64,000 nt of DNA, taken from NCBI GenBank assembly GCA_016713505.1, contig JADJPA010000001.1, positions 2,183,501 through 2,247,500 on the forward strand, written 5' to 3'. Positions 8,844 through 20,946 of this stretch are shown piece after piece. This DNA is from Candidatus Competibacteraceae bacterium (GTDB lineage Bacteria > Pseudomonadota > Gammaproteobacteria > Competibacterales > Competibacteraceae). The stretch's first letter is position 1; each line of letters starts with the position of its first letter. The position numbers and the translations under genes were made by a program. Under the pieces are notes generated by a model, which saw only the letters and a list, made by a program, of their open reading frames with translations, was not told the DNA's origin and did no database searches.

Positions 8844-9662
8844 CTATTTGGCTTGCACTCCGGCTCGCTTGAGGAGTTCTTGGGCGTGACGAATCGGAAT
8901 GGCATACGTGATGCCGCTCGGCTTATCCAAGGCGGCTTCCTTGCTTTGCTGGACAAAGACCTTATTGACAACGCCAACGACCCGACCGGTGCCCGGTTCA
9001 TAAAGCGGGCTGCCACTGTTGCCGGGATAAGCCGTGGCGTCGAGCTGTAAAACCTTATAAGGCTCCTGCCGCAAGCGCTTGAGGGTAGGACCGTCCAATT
9101 GCGCCGCTTCCGCCGCCGGTATCGCAATCGGACTGATAGCGGCCACGATTCCGGTATGCGTCACCGGAAACAGGCCGAGCACGACGCCGAGCGGAAAACC
9201 GGTCAAAGCGACCTCATCACCCTCGCGTAATGGCTTTGACTCGCCCAGGCGTAACGGCGGCAGCGGAGCGCCCTCGAATTTCAGCAGCGCGAGGTCGTGA
9301 ACGGGGTCAATGGCGACCTTGATCGCCGATCGCGACTCGATCTGCTTGTCGCGACCGATGAAAACGGCCAGCGTTTCCTTACCTTGCGGGTCGAGCAAAT
9401 CCGGCAAGCCGTGCGCGTTGGTGATGACGTGACCCCCTTGGCCGACCACGAAGCCGGTCGCCAGAAACTGCGCCGAAGGTTGGCGGGCGGGCTGCACCGT
9501 GCCAACCGCCACAACGCTGGATTTGATCTTCGTCAGGGTGTCGGCCAGACTGGCCGTTCGCACCGCTATTGCCGGCAGGAGCAGGAGCATCCACAGCAAC
9601 GACCCTGCCAAGAATGCTCGCCGCAAGCGCCAACCGCCAACAAACCGCTTTATGCTCGACAT
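8844..9662 (-). CDS. Secreted trypsin-like serine protease (HtrA-like, no PDZ)
   Basis: The 272-residue product starts with a basic segment and a hydrophobic stretch (residues 17-34) acting as signal peptide or anchor, so it should act in the periplasm. The chymotrypsin-fold triad is visible as His84 in TNAHGL, Asp123 in VHDLALLK and Ser216 in GNSGSPLY. Unlike DegP/DegQ there is no PDZ domain, so this is a short trypsin_2-type protease of unknown substrate. It begins 19 bp after greA, but AT-rich sequence and no clear ribosome binding site separate them, so coupling to the car-greA operon is uncertain. Confidence 0.88.
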   Translation of the reverse strand: MSSIKRFVGGWRLRRAFLAGSLLWMLLLLPAIAVRTASLADTLTKIKSSVVAVGTVQPARQPSAQFLATGFVVGQGGHVITNAHGLPDLLDPQGKETLAVFIGRDKQIESRSAIKVAIDPVHDLALLKFEGAPLPPLRLGESKPLREGDEVALTGFPLGVVLGLFPVTHTGIVAAISPIAIPAAEAAQLDGPTLKRLRQEPYKVLQLDATAYPGNSGSPLYEPGTGRVVGVVNKVFVQQSKEAALDKPSGITYAIPIRHAQELLKRAGVQAK

Positions 9663-9681
9663 AAATCATTGAAAATATTTA

Positions 9682-10157
9682 TTATAGATATTGTACGCCG
9701 ACAATCTCGTAACTTTTGAGGCCGCCGGGGGTTTTAACGTCAACCACATCGCCGACCTGTTTGCCGATCAGCGCGCGGGCGATGGGCGAGCCGAAAGAAA
9801 TCTTGCCGTCCTTGATGTCGGCTTCATCCTCCCCGACGATCTGATAGCGGCTTTCTTCCCCGCTGTCCTCATCGTTCAGCACCACAGTCGAGCCGAACAC
9901 CACTTTATCCGATGGCGCCAAGGTGGTGACGTCGATGATCTGGGCGTTGGCCAGCTTGGCTTCGATGTCGGCAATGCGGCCTTCCGTGAAACTCTGCTGC
10001 TCGCGGGCGGCGTGATATTCGGCGTTTTCCTTCAAATCGCCGTGGCTGCGCGCTTCAGCGATAGCGGCGGTGATCCGCGGTCGCGCCACGGCTTTCAGCT
10101 CATGCAGTTCCGCGCGCAATCGGGCGGCTCCGGAGGCGGTCATCGGTACTCTAGTCG

Positions 10158-10161
<4 letters not shown>
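9682..10161 (-). CDS. greA: Transcription elongation factor GreA
   Basis: GreA rescues backtracked RNA polymerase by stimulating transcript cleavage. The 159-residue product has the N-terminal coiled coil with the acidic tip (GDLKENAEYHAAREQQ) and the C-terminal FKBP-like domain. Its ATG overlaps the carB stop as ATGA, so it is translationally coupled to carB; carAB-greA is a conserved operon in this class. Confidence 0.97.
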
Positions 10162-13382
<3,221 letters not shown>

Positions 13383-13431
13383 GATGTGTCCTGAAGGCAA
13401 AAACCACGAGCGGCGGGCGAAGCGAACGACC

Positions 13432-14574
13432 TCAAGACCGCGCGGCGGCCCGCGCGTCCAGCAACGCGATGAAATGATCGAACAAGGGTTTCACGTCGTG
13501 CGGGCCGGGACTGGCCTCGGGATGCCCCTGAAAGCCGAACGCCGGTCGGTCGGTGCGGGCGATGCCTTGCAGCGAGCCGTCGAACAAGGATCGGTGGGTG
13601 GGGCGCAGATTCGCCGGCAAGGTCGCTTCGTCCACTGCGAAACCGTGGTTCTGGCTGCTGATCATGACCTGCCCGCTGTCCAGATCCTGCACCGGATGGT
13701 TGCCGCCGTGGTGGCCGAATTTCATCTTTACGGTGCGCGCCCCGCTGGCCAGCCCCAGCAACTGATGGCCGAGACAGATGCCGAAAATCGGGATCGCCTG
13801 GTCCAACAGCTCGCGGATTGCGGCGATGGCGTAATCGCAGGGTTCGGGATCGCCGGGGCCGTTGGAAAGGAACACGCCGTCAGGATTCAGCTTCAAAACC
13901 TCGCGCGCCGGCGTTTGGGCCGGAACCACGGTGAGCCGGCAGCCGCGCCGCGCCAGCTCGCGCAAGATGTTGCGTTTGATGCCATAGTCGTAGACGACGA
14001 CGTGATAGCGTTCTTCGCGCGTTATCGGGAAGCCATCCGTCGCCAAACGCCAAACGCCTTCATTCCAGTGGTAAGGCTCGCCCGCGCTGACCACTTGCGC
14101 CAAATCCATCCCTTTCAGGCCGGAAAACGCGCGAGCCTGTCGCAATGCGTGTTCGCCATCGAGCGCGTCACCGGCCATGATGCAGCCGTTTTGCGCGCCT
14201 TTTTCCCGCAATAACCGGGTCAGCCGGCGAGTATCGATACCGGCCAGCGCAATCACTCCCCGCTCGCGCAGATATTGATCCAAGGGTTGCCGGCTGCGCC
14301 AGTTGCTCGCCAGCGGCGGACAATCCCGCACCACCAAGCCGCTGGCATGAATGCGGGCCGCCTCCTCATCGCCCGGATTGCTGCCGACGTTGCCAATGTG
14401 CGGATAGGTCAGCGTCACGATCTGCCGACAATAAGAAGGATCGGTCAGGATTTCCTGATAACCGGTGATCGAGGTATTGAAAACGACTTCACCCTGGGCG
14501 TGACCATCGGCACCGATGGACTCGCCCCGGAACAGACTACCGTCTTCCAGAGCCAGAAGCGCGGGTTTCCTCAA
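13432..14574 (-). CDS. carA: Carbamoyl-phosphate synthase small subunit
   Basis: The small subunit hydrolyses glutamine and channels ammonia to CarB. The glutaminase nucleophile is in GICLGHQLLGLA and the His/Glu pair in GFQGHPEASPG. The best start is a TTG (product begins (M)RKPALLALEDG) because GGAGG lies 5 nt before it and family homology begins there. A second TTG nine codons upstream has no ribosome binding site. The product is then 380 residues. It is the first gene of carA-carB-greA. Confidence 0.94.
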   Translation of the reverse strand: MRKPALLALEDGSLFRGESIGADGHAQGEVVFNTSITGYQEILTDPSYCRQIVTLTYPHIGNVGSNPGDEEAARIHASGLVVRDCPPLASNWRSRQPLDQYLRERGVIALAGIDTRRLTRLLREKGAQNGCIMAGDALDGEHALRQARAFSGLKGMDLAQVVSAGEPYHWNEGVWRLATDGFPITREERYHVVVYDYGIKRNILRELARRGCRLTVVPAQTPAREVLKLNPDGVFLSNGPGDPEPCDYAIAAIRELLDQAIPIFGICLGHQLLGLASGARTVKMKFGHHGGNHPVQDLDSGQVMISSQNHGFAVDEATLPANLRPTHRSLFDGSLQGIARTDRPAFGFQGHPEASPGPHDVKPLFDHFIALLDARAAARS

Positions 14575-14603
14575 GGGAGCCTCCAAAACAGACGCGCACA
14601 AGA

Positions 14604-14628
14604 AAGGAGCGGTGGCAATCCGCTCCTT
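14604..14628 (-). terminator. Hairpin between dapB and carA (terminator or attenuator)
   Basis: A perfect 9-bp stem AAGGAGCGG/CCGCTCCTT with a 7-nt loop is followed on the minus strand by TTTCTTGTG. It lies about 100 bp after dapB and about 30 bp before the preferred carA start. It could end dapB transcription or serve as an attenuator in the carA leader. The U-tract is short, so termination is only moderately convincing. Confidence 0.5.
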
Positions 14629-14729
14629 CGACGCAATGCAAAAGGATGGGTCTAACGAGGTTCCGAGTCTACCAAATCGCGCCGTGCCGCTCTAGCCATG
14701 TAGAGACGCTCACCGCGCGGCCAAGCATC

Positions 14730-15533
14730 TCAACGCAAGCCGAGCACATCCTGCATGTCGAACAGGCCGGGTTCGCGGCCGGCGAGCCAGGCGGCGGCCC
14801 GCACCGCGCCCTTGGCGAAGGTCATCCGACTGGAGGCGCGATGGGTGATTTCGATGCGCTCGCCCACATCGGCGAACAGCACGGTGTGTTCGCCGACGAT
14901 ATCGCCAGCGCGCACCGTCGCAAAACCGATGGTGGAACGCGCCCGCTCGCCAGTGACCCCTTCCCGCGCATAAACCGCGCACTGCTCCAGATCTCGACCG
15001 AGCGCTTTGGCTACAACTTGACCCATCGCCAGCGCGGTGCCCGAGGGCGCATCGACCTTGTGGCGGTGATGGGCTTCGACGATCTCGATATCCACGCCAT
15101 CATCCAATACCCGCGCCGCCAGTTCCAGTAATTTGAAACAGAGATTGACCCCGACGCTCATATTCGGCGCGAAAACGATGGGAATGCGCTCGGCGGCGGC
15201 GGCGATCTCGGCTTTCTGGTCGGCGGAAAAACCGGTCGTGCCGATCGCCATAGCCTTGCCGGCTGTCTTGCAGAATGCAAGATGGGCCAGCGTCGCCGGC
15301 GGTCGGGTAAAATCGATCAAGACATCAAAGCGATCAACCAGCGATGCCAGCTCCGGGGTGATCGCCACGTTCAAACGACCGATTCCCGCGACTTCTCCGG
15401 CATCCGCTCCGATGAAGGGGCTGTTCGTCTGCTCTGAGGCGGCCGCGCAGCAAACACCTTCCGCTTGCGCGCAGGCATCGACTAGAATGCGGCCCATGCG
15501 CCCGGCGGCGCCGGCGATCGCGACACGAATCAT
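14730..15533 (-). CDS. dapB: 4-hydroxy-tetrahydrodipicolinate reductase
   Basis: DapB catalyses the NAD(P)H-dependent second committed step of lysine and diaminopimelate synthesis. The 267-residue protein has the N-terminal nucleotide-binding GAAGRMG motif (residues 8-14) and the substrate motif EAHHRHKVDAPSGTA. Its position upstream of carAB is conserved in gammaproteobacteria. Length is standard. Confidence 0.97.
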   Translation of the reverse strand: MIRVAIAGAAGRMGRILVDACAQAEGVCCAAASEQTNSPFIGADAGEVAGIGRLNVAITPELASLVDRFDVLIDFTRPPATLAHLAFCKTAGKAMAIGTTGFSADQKAEIAAAAERIPIVFAPNMSVGVNLCFKLLELAARVLDDGVDIEIVEAHHRHKVDAPSGTALAMGQVVAKALGRDLEQCAVYAREGVTGERARSTIGFATVRAGDIVGEHTVLFADVGERIEITHRASSRMTFAKGAVRAAAWLAGREPGLFDMQDVLGLR

Positions 15534-15626
15534 ACCGGATACTCTCCCAGGGAATCGCCAGAGGGCCTCGCCCGTTCAGGTCGAGCGAACCCCCCAGCCA
15601 TTCCGACGCAAAATTCGGAACGCCCA

Positions 15627-15657
15627 ATAAAGAAAGGGCCACGCCGCGACGTAACCC
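15627..15657 (-). terminator. Terminator of tRNA-Gly
   Basis: On the minus strand, an 8-bp stem GGGTTACG/CGTGGCCC (with two G-U pairs) and a 6-nt loop is followed by TTTCTTTATT. It starts 8 nt after the tRNA CCA end and should terminate the tRNA transcript. Confidence 0.7.
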
Positions 15658-15664
15658 TGGAGAT

Positions 15665-15738
15665 TGGAGCGGGTGATGGGAATCGAACCCACGCCATCAG
15701 CTTGGGAAGCTGAGGTTCTACCATTGAACTACACCCGC
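15665..15738 (-). tRNA. glyU: tRNA-Gly (anticodon CCC)
   Basis: A complete 74-nt tRNA with an encoded CCA end. The acceptor stem is GCGGGTG paired with CACCCGC, and the T-arm has GGTTCGATTCC. The anticodon arm TCAGC-TTCCCAA-GCTGA gives anticodon CCC, reading GGG glycine codons. It resembles E. coli glyU closely and appears to be a single-gene transcription unit. Confidence 0.97.
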
Positions 15739-15794
15739 AATAGGGTTCCGTCCACATTAATCCAACCCACTCATTACAGAGTGGCGGGAGCGGT

Positions 15795-15823
15795 ATCCTA
15801 ACGATAAAATAGGCCTGTGGCAA
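15795..15823 (-). promoter_or_regulatory. Candidate promoter of tRNA-Gly
   Basis: On the minus strand TTGCCA and TAGGAT are separated by exactly 17 bp, about 55 bp upstream of the tRNA 5' end. Together with the terminator at 15627-15657 this makes a self-contained tRNA unit. Confidence 0.6.
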
Positions 15824-15864
15824 GGTTGCCACAGCAAAGCATGGTCAGAAAATCCAGAAAAACG

Positions 15865-16197
15865 CTATTCAGGGATGCGGAACGTTTCTTGATTTGCCCC
15901 ATTCTCAAGCGCTTGTTTGAGCCAGCCCGGTTTTTTGCCATGGCCCGTCCAGGTTTGTTGGGGATCGGCGGGGTTACGGTACTTGGGCTTGCCGGTGGAT
16001 TTCCGCTTGCGGCCGGCATATTGCAAGATTTCTTCCGGCTGCATCCCAAGCTGGTTAGCTTTGGCCAGCCATTCGTTACGGATCGCCTCTATTTCATCAA
16101 TCTTCTTGTACTTAATCTCCTCTTCAGCTCTCCTGATCAGAGACTGAAGATCTTCGATGGAAGAGGATTTAATGATATCTTCGATAGAATTGCTCAT
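15865..16197 (-). CDS. H-NS family nucleoid-associated protein
   Basis: The 110-residue protein has an N-terminal helical oligomerisation region (MSNSIEDIIKSSSIEDLQSL...) and a C-terminal H-NS DNA-binding motif, KYRNPADPQQTWTGHGKKPGWL. Such proteins bind AT-rich DNA and silence foreign genes. The start is at MSNSIEDI, where homology begins; a longer frame upstream looks non-coding. Base composition here is more AT-rich than in most of the window. The upstream region (16198-16429) is strongly AT-rich, which would allow autoregulation. Confidence 0.92.
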   Translation of the reverse strand: MSNSIEDIIKSSSIEDLQSLIRRAEEEIKYKKIDEIEAIRNEWLAKANQLGMQPEEILQYAGRKRKSTGKPKYRNPADPQQTWTGHGKKPGWLKQALENGANQETFRIPE

Positions 16198-16429
16198 GAT
16201 TTTACTTTTGCCGTTGTTAATGTGTGTAGTTTGCAATGTGCGTGAATGCTTTCACCAGACTATTGTAGGGCATTTGTTTTTGCGTTCGCAATTGCTTCGC
16301 GCATCTTTCGACTCGATAAATTCGCCACCTATCGTAAAACGATCCCTGATAATAGCAATAGCCACACCGCACAGTACCCTTAACCCTACTGAAAAACACG
16401 CCTACTTTTAATTAAATTAAATATAAATC

Positions 16430-17143
16430 ATGATTTTATATAATAATCTCAAGACCGCCGACCATCCGCTGCACCGCATCAAAAGCTTTGTGCGGCGCGA
16501 GGGGCGCATTACCAGCGCCCAACAACGAGCCTTTCACCAATTATGGGAGCGTTTCGGTATAGAGATTTCTTTATCCCCTATCGAGCCGGCGAAACTGTTT
16601 GGCCGCCACGCCTCACTGGTATTGGAAATCGGTTTTGGTGATGGCGAATCCTTAGCCACTACCTGCGCCGCCAATCCCGAGATGGATTTCCTCGGGATAG
16701 AAGTGTATCGTCCGGGGGCCGGACACTTGTTGCTGCGCGCCGCCGAACTGGAATTGCGCAATCTAAAAGTTATTTGTTTCGACGCCGTGGAAATACTGGA
16801 GCGATATTTGCCGGAGTCTTGTTTGGACCGCGTCCAAATTTTCTTTCCTGACCCCTGGCCCAAACTCCGCCATCACAAGCGCCGCCTTATCCAGCCGGCG
16901 TTCGCTTCCTTATTGGCTGGTAAGCTCAAAGCCGCTGGAATGCTGCATATCGCCACTGACTGCGAAAGCTACGCGCGCGCCGCCTTGAAAATCCTGACGG
17001 CCGTCCCTGAATTGAAAAACATGGCAGCCGATAGTGAATTTATCCCGAATCCGCCTTATCGACTTTCAACGAAATTCGAACAGCGTGCTAAAAGCTTGGG
17101 ACATCCTGTGTGGGAAATACTGTTTGCAAAGTCCAGCCAATGA
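16430..17143 (+). CDS. trmB: tRNA (guanine-N7-)-methyltransferase
   Basis: TrmB methylates G46 in the variable loop of tRNAs. The 237-residue protein has the SAM-binding motif LEIGFGDGESL, the signature IFFPDPWPKLRHHKRRL and the substrate segment HIATDCESYA. It diverges from the H-NS gene. The first ATG lies in AT-rich sequence without a visible ribosome binding site, so a start some codons later is possible; the family core begins near SFVRREGR. Confidence 0.95.
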   Translation: MILYNNLKTADHPLHRIKSFVRREGRITSAQQRAFHQLWERFGIEISLSPIEPAKLFGRHASLVLEIGFGDGESLATTCAANPEMDFLGIEVYRPGAGHLLLRAAELELRNLKVICFDAVEILERYLPESCLDRVQIFFPDPWPKLRHHKRRLIQPAFASLLAGKLKAAGMLHIATDCESYARAALKILTAVPELKNMAADSEFIPNPPYRLSTKFEQRAKSLGHPVWEILFAKSSQ

Positions 17144-17471
17144 TCAAAAAATGATCGCTCGGCGGCAAAGAATAGCGTGGGCTTGCCAAGCTCTTTTAAA
17201 TACGGCTGCCGGCACCCGGCTATTTGCCGCTCCCTGTCGGCGCTCGACAGGCGTGCGGGCGGCCATTAGCACGACAAACGGTCAACGCAAACTTTTTTCT
17301 ATAAAGAACGCTGGCCGATTAGCAAGTTTTTGTCCAAAATTAATGACTATCGCATCAAGCAAGTAGAATGGCCGGGTTTTTATCTCTAGTAAAGCGGGAT
17401 AAGCAAGCCCGAATTTCAGTCGGCGACGAGGTTAAGCAGATGTTTTTGGAATTTTTTTTGGAAAAGCCCGC
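17144..17471 (+). other. Intergenic region trmB to D,D-carboxypeptidase (328 bp)
   Basis: No convincing gene was found. The segment has short A/T runs and a TAGAAT at 17364-17369 that could be a -10 element, but no -35 at proper spacing. It presumably holds the promoter for the downstream carboxypeptidase gene. Confidence 0.4.
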
Positions 17472-19556
17472 ATGTGGGAGCCGCGCTCCTGGATACTGGG
17501 CGCAGCCTTGGGATTGCTGGCGATGGACTCCGTACTGGCCCAGGAAGGCTGGGGCACGTTTGGAGGGCCTGAGGTCGCCGCCCGAGCCGTCGTGCTGATG
17601 AATGCCAACACGGGCGAAATCCTGTTCGCCAAAGAGCCTCATCTGCGCTTGCCGCCCGCCAGCACCACCAAGGTACTGACCGCGCTGGTCGCCATGGAGC
17701 ATCTCGACCCGAATGCTCGGGTGCAGGCCAGCGCGCAAGCCGCCAGCACCGTGCCTAGCCGCATTGGCTTGCACGCCGGCGAGATGGCCTCGACCCATGA
17801 TTTGCTGTACGGCTTGATGCTGAAGTCGGGTAATGACGCCGCCGAAACCCTGGCTGAAGCCGCCGGTGGTTCAGTTTATGGCTTTGCCAGCTTGATGAAC
17901 AGCAAGGCTTGGAGCCTCGGCGCGCGCAATAGCCACTTCATGAACCCGCATGGCCTGCCCGACGAGGATCATTATTCTACAGCCTATGATTTGGCGCTGA
18001 TTTTCCGCCACGCCATGAATTATCCGATGTTTACCGACATCGTTCGCACCCGTAGCGCGGTGTTGCGCATCGATTCCGGGCAAGGCCCTTACAACGATTC
18101 GCGGCTGGTGCCGGTGATGAATCACAACCGGTTGCTGGCCACTTACGAAGGCGCGCGCGGCGGTAAGACCGGTTTTACGCTCAAGGCGCGCCGTTGTTTC
18201 GTCGGCGAAGTCGATCGCGGCGGTGTCCGCCTGATCGTTTCGCTGTTGGGCAGTCCCAGCAGTGGAACCTTGTGGCAGGATGCCCATACCTTGCTCGACT
18301 ACGGATTTGCCCGCTACGGCCTGGCGCCCCCCGCTCCGGTGCAGCCCGTGACCGAGCCGCAGCCCATCATGGTCCGTCGCACGCCCGTCATCACGCCTGA
18401 CGCGGAACGCTTGGCCATGCTACAACCGGAGCTTGAGGAAGATGAGCCTGAACCGTTGATGGGACGAACCCTATCAGCAGCAGCCCCGACATCTAATCGC
18501 ACCTGGGCGGCCCCCACCGCAATGGCTAATCGCGCCACAAGCCGACGCGCGCCGGTCCCATCTTCGAATTCAGCCTTGCTGACCAGAAGCCAAGCGACGT
18601 CCGAAGAGGATGAGCTAGAGCCTATCAAGCCCAAACCCGCTCTCGTTGCCGCTGCCACCACGCCGCCTCCCAAACCAACGGCCAAGGCCCAAGCAGCGGC
18701 CGAGGAGGATGAGCTGGGGCCGATCAAGGCCCGGCCCACCGTCGCCGCGACTGCCACCTCCGCTCCACCGCCTAAGCCTACGCCCAAGGCGCAAGCGGCG
18801 GCTGAGGACGATGAACTGGAGCCGATCAAGGTCCGGCCCGCGCTCGCCGCTGCCACGCCTCCACCTCCAAAACGCGAGGTTATGGCTCAATCGACGGCTA
18901 AAGAGGATGAAGCGGAGCTGAGCTCATTGCGACGCCCGCCGGCCACGACCAACGCTCCGAACTCAGAGCGCATCGCCATGATTCGATGGTCGGCTGAGGA
19001 CGATAAACCGGAACCCACCAAGCTCCAACGTGAGCCTGTCGCCACCACACCGATTCTCGACCGCCCGGCCATCATGCGTCAGGCATCGACCGAAGACGAC
19101 CACGCTCCCAGTCGCACCAAACTGAAAGCCCGGCTAGCCTCATCGAAAGCGGCGGCTCCCGGTAAACCAGCCTCCAATCCCAGCAAGCTTGCCGCCGGCA
19201 AGCCAGCCAGCCCCATCAAACCGGCCGTTTCCAGCAGTCCAGCCAGCCCCATCAAACTGGCGGCGGCTCCAGGTAGGGCGATAGGCTCGACCAAACCGAT
19301 CATCGCGACCGGCAAAGAAAAAGGCCCTGCCGACAGCCGCTCCTCCACCTTAAAGGCTCCGCTGGCAGCTGGCAAAACCAAAGCCAACGGGGCGGGAACC
19401 CCCGCCCTCAAGGACAGCAAAACGGCCGCGCCCAATAAACCGGTGGCTCCCATCCTCGTAAAATCGGATAAACGCGCGGCAGCCCCCAAGGTCATTGCGC
19501 GAGTCGAACCGACCAGCCCCAAGCTTCCGCAAAAAGGCGTCAAGCGGCGGATCTAA
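17472..19556 (+). CDS. S11 D-alanyl-D-alanine carboxypeptidase with long repeat-rich C-terminal tail
   Basis: The first ~285 residues are a PBP5/6-type peptidase S11 domain behind a signal peptide (residues 1-23). The catalytic motifs are intact: STTK at 64-67, SGN at 119-121 and KTG at 232-234. It should trim the terminal D-Ala of peptidoglycan pentapeptides in the periplasm. The remaining ~410 residues replace the usual PBP5 C-terminal domain. They consist of about seven degenerate units of roughly 33 residues, each around an acidic core (E-E/D-D-E-x-E-P-I-K), followed by a Lys/Ala/Pro-rich basic tail. The total of 694 residues is nearly double the family norm. No membrane anchor is seen at the C-terminus. 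Confidence 0.93.
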   Translation: MWEPRSWILGAALGLLAMDSVLAQEGWGTFGGPEVAARAVVLMNANTGEILFAKEPHLRLPPASTTKVLTALVAMEHLDPNARVQASAQAASTVPSRIGLHAGEMASTHDLLYGLMLKSGNDAAETLAEAAGGSVYGFASLMNSKAWSLGARNSHFMNPHGLPDEDHYSTAYDLALIFRHAMNYPMFTDIVRTRSAVLRIDSGQGPYNDSRLVPVMNHNRLLATYEGARGGKTGFTLKARRCFVGEVDRGGVRLIVSLLGSPSSGTLWQDAHTLLDYGFARYGLAPPAPVQPVTEPQPIMVRRTPVITPDAERLAMLQPELEEDEPEPLMGRTLSAAAPTSNRTWAAPTAMANRATSRRAPVPSSNSALLTRSQATSEEDELEPIKPKPALVAAATTPPPKPTAKAQAAAEEDELGPIKARPTVAATATSAPPPKPTPKAQAAAEDDELEPIKVRPALAAATPPPPKREVMAQSTAKEDEAELSSLRRPPATTNAPNSERIAMIRWSAEDDKPEPTKLQREPVATTPILDRPAIMRQASTEDDHAPSRTKLKARLASSKAAAPGKPASNPSKLAAGKPASPIKPAVSSSPASPIKLAAAPGRAIGSTKPIIATGKEKGPADSRSSTLKAPLAAGKTKANGAGTPALKDSKTAAPNKPVAPILVKSDKRAAAPKVIARVEPTSPKLPQKGVKRRI
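18595..18900 (+). repeat. In-gene tandem repeat of ~100 bp encoding acidic EEDELEPIK units
   Basis: Three consecutive units of about 99-102 bp inside the carboxypeptidase gene encode EEDELEPIKPKP, EEDELGPIKARP and EDDELEPIKVRP, each followed by an Ala/Thr/Pro-rich linker ending KAQAAA or similar. More diverged copies continue on both sides. Similarity at DNA level suggests recent internal duplication. Confidence 0.8.
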
Positions 19557-19594
19557 TCTTTATTCAGCCGATCCTGCTCACACTTTGAAAAAAA

Positions 19595-19620
19595 GGGCGA
19601 TTCCGTTGAATCGCCCTTTT
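19595..19620. terminator. Bidirectional terminator between the carboxypeptidase gene and gltA
   Basis: A 9-bp stem GGGCGATTC/GAATCGCCC with a CGTT loop is flanked by an A-run on the left and TTTT on the right. It can therefore act as an intrinsic terminator for both converging genes. Confidence 0.85.
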
Positions 19621-19659
19621 CATCGCACTCCCACCGGCCAACCAGAGTCTCGCCCTTCC

Positions 19660-20946
19660 TTAGGCACGCTCGCGCAACAGCGGCACATCACGCCGGGTTT
19701 CACCGACATAAAGCTGGCGCGGGCGACCGATTTTCTGGTCTTTTTCAGTGATCATCTCGATCCAGTGGCTGATCCAGCCAGCGGCCCGCGCGATGGCGAA
19801 CATCACGGTATACATCTCGACCGGAATCTTCAGCGCGCTGTAGATGATGCCTGAGTAAAAATCCACGTTGGGATACAGCTTGCGCTCGATGAAATACGGA
19901 TCGCTCAGGGCGATTTCTTCCAAGCGCATGGCCAAATCGAGGCGTGGATCGTGCCCGAAGCTTGCCAGCACTTCATGGCAGATGTCCTTGATGATTCGCG
20001 CGCGCGGATCGAAATTCTTGTAAACACGGTGACCGAAGCCCATCAGGCGCACGCCGCTGTTCTTGTCCTTGACCTTAGCGATGAAGCCGTCGATATTCGA
20101 TACTTGACCGATTTCATCCAACATGCGAATCACCGCCTCGTTGGCGCCGCCGTGCGCTGGACCCCACAGGCAGGCGATGCCCGCGGCGATCGCCGCATAA
20201 GGATTGGTGCCGGAAGAACCGGCCAACCGGACTGTCGAGGTGGAGGCATTCTGCTCGTGATCGGCATGTAGGGTGAACAGCACATCCAGAGCCCGCTCCG
20301 CGACCGGGTTTATCTCGTAACGCTTGCCGGGCAAGCTAAACATCATGTACAGCAAATTACCGGTGTAGCTCAGATCGTCGCGCGGATAAATCGAAGGATC
20401 GCCGATACTGTGTTTGTAGCAGGCGGCGGCGATGGTCGGCATCTTGGCGATCAGCCGGCGGGCGGTCACCATCCGGTCTTCATAATCCTGAATGTCGAGC
20501 CGGTCGTGAAAGAACGCAGACAGCGAACTAACCACGGCCGTCATCATCGCCATGGGATGGGCGTCATAGTTGAAACCGTGAAAAAAGCGGCGAAGATTTT
20601 CACGGATGCGGTTATGGCGGGTGATGCTGGTCTCGAAAACCTGTTTTTTTTCAGCGCTGGGCAAATCCCCGTAGAGCAGCAAATAACAGACTTCCAGAAA
20701 ATTGCATTTCTCGGCCAGTTGCTCGATGGGATAACCGCGATATAGCAGCTCGCCCTTGTCGCCATCCAGGTAAGTAATGGTGCTCTGACAGCTGGCCGTC
20801 GACATGAAGCCGGGATCGTAGGTGAAATAACCGAACTCTTTAGCCAGCCGGCCGATATCGACCACGGGAGAGCCATAAATCGGTTCCAAAACCGGCATTT
20901 GCACCGTTTTTCCAGTGACTTCATCTTTAAAGGTGATCGTTGTCAT
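19660..20946 (-). CDS. gltA: Citrate synthase (type II, hexameric class)
   Basis: Citrate synthase condenses acetyl-CoA and oxaloacetate at the entry of the TCA cycle. The 428-residue protein starts at MTTITFKDEV, preceded by GAGGT at proper spacing; the open frame extends 28 codons further but without homology. Active-site regions are visible in LHADHEQNAST, WGPAHGGANEA and GFGHRVYKNFDPRA. Length fits the NADH-sensitive gram-negative type. Confidence 0.97.
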   Translation of the reverse strand: MTTITFKDEVTGKTVQMPVLEPIYGSPVVDIGRLAKEFGYFTYDPGFMSTASCQSTITYLDGDKGELLYRGYPIEQLAEKCNFLEVCYLLLYGDLPSAEKKQVFETSITRHNRIRENLRRFFHGFNYDAHPMAMMTAVVSSLSAFFHDRLDIQDYEDRMVTARRLIAKMPTIAAACYKHSIGDPSIYPRDDLSYTGNLLYMMFSLPGKRYEINPVAERALDVLFTLHADHEQNASTSTVRLAGSSGTNPYAAIAAGIACLWGPAHGGANEAVIRMLDEIGQVSNIDGFIAKVKDKNSGVRLMGFGHRVYKNFDPRARIIKDICHEVLASFGHDPRLDLAMRLEEIALSDPYFIERKLYPNVDFYSGIIYSALKIPVEMYTVMFAIARAAGWISHWIEMITEKDQKIGRPRQLYVGETRRDVPLLRERA

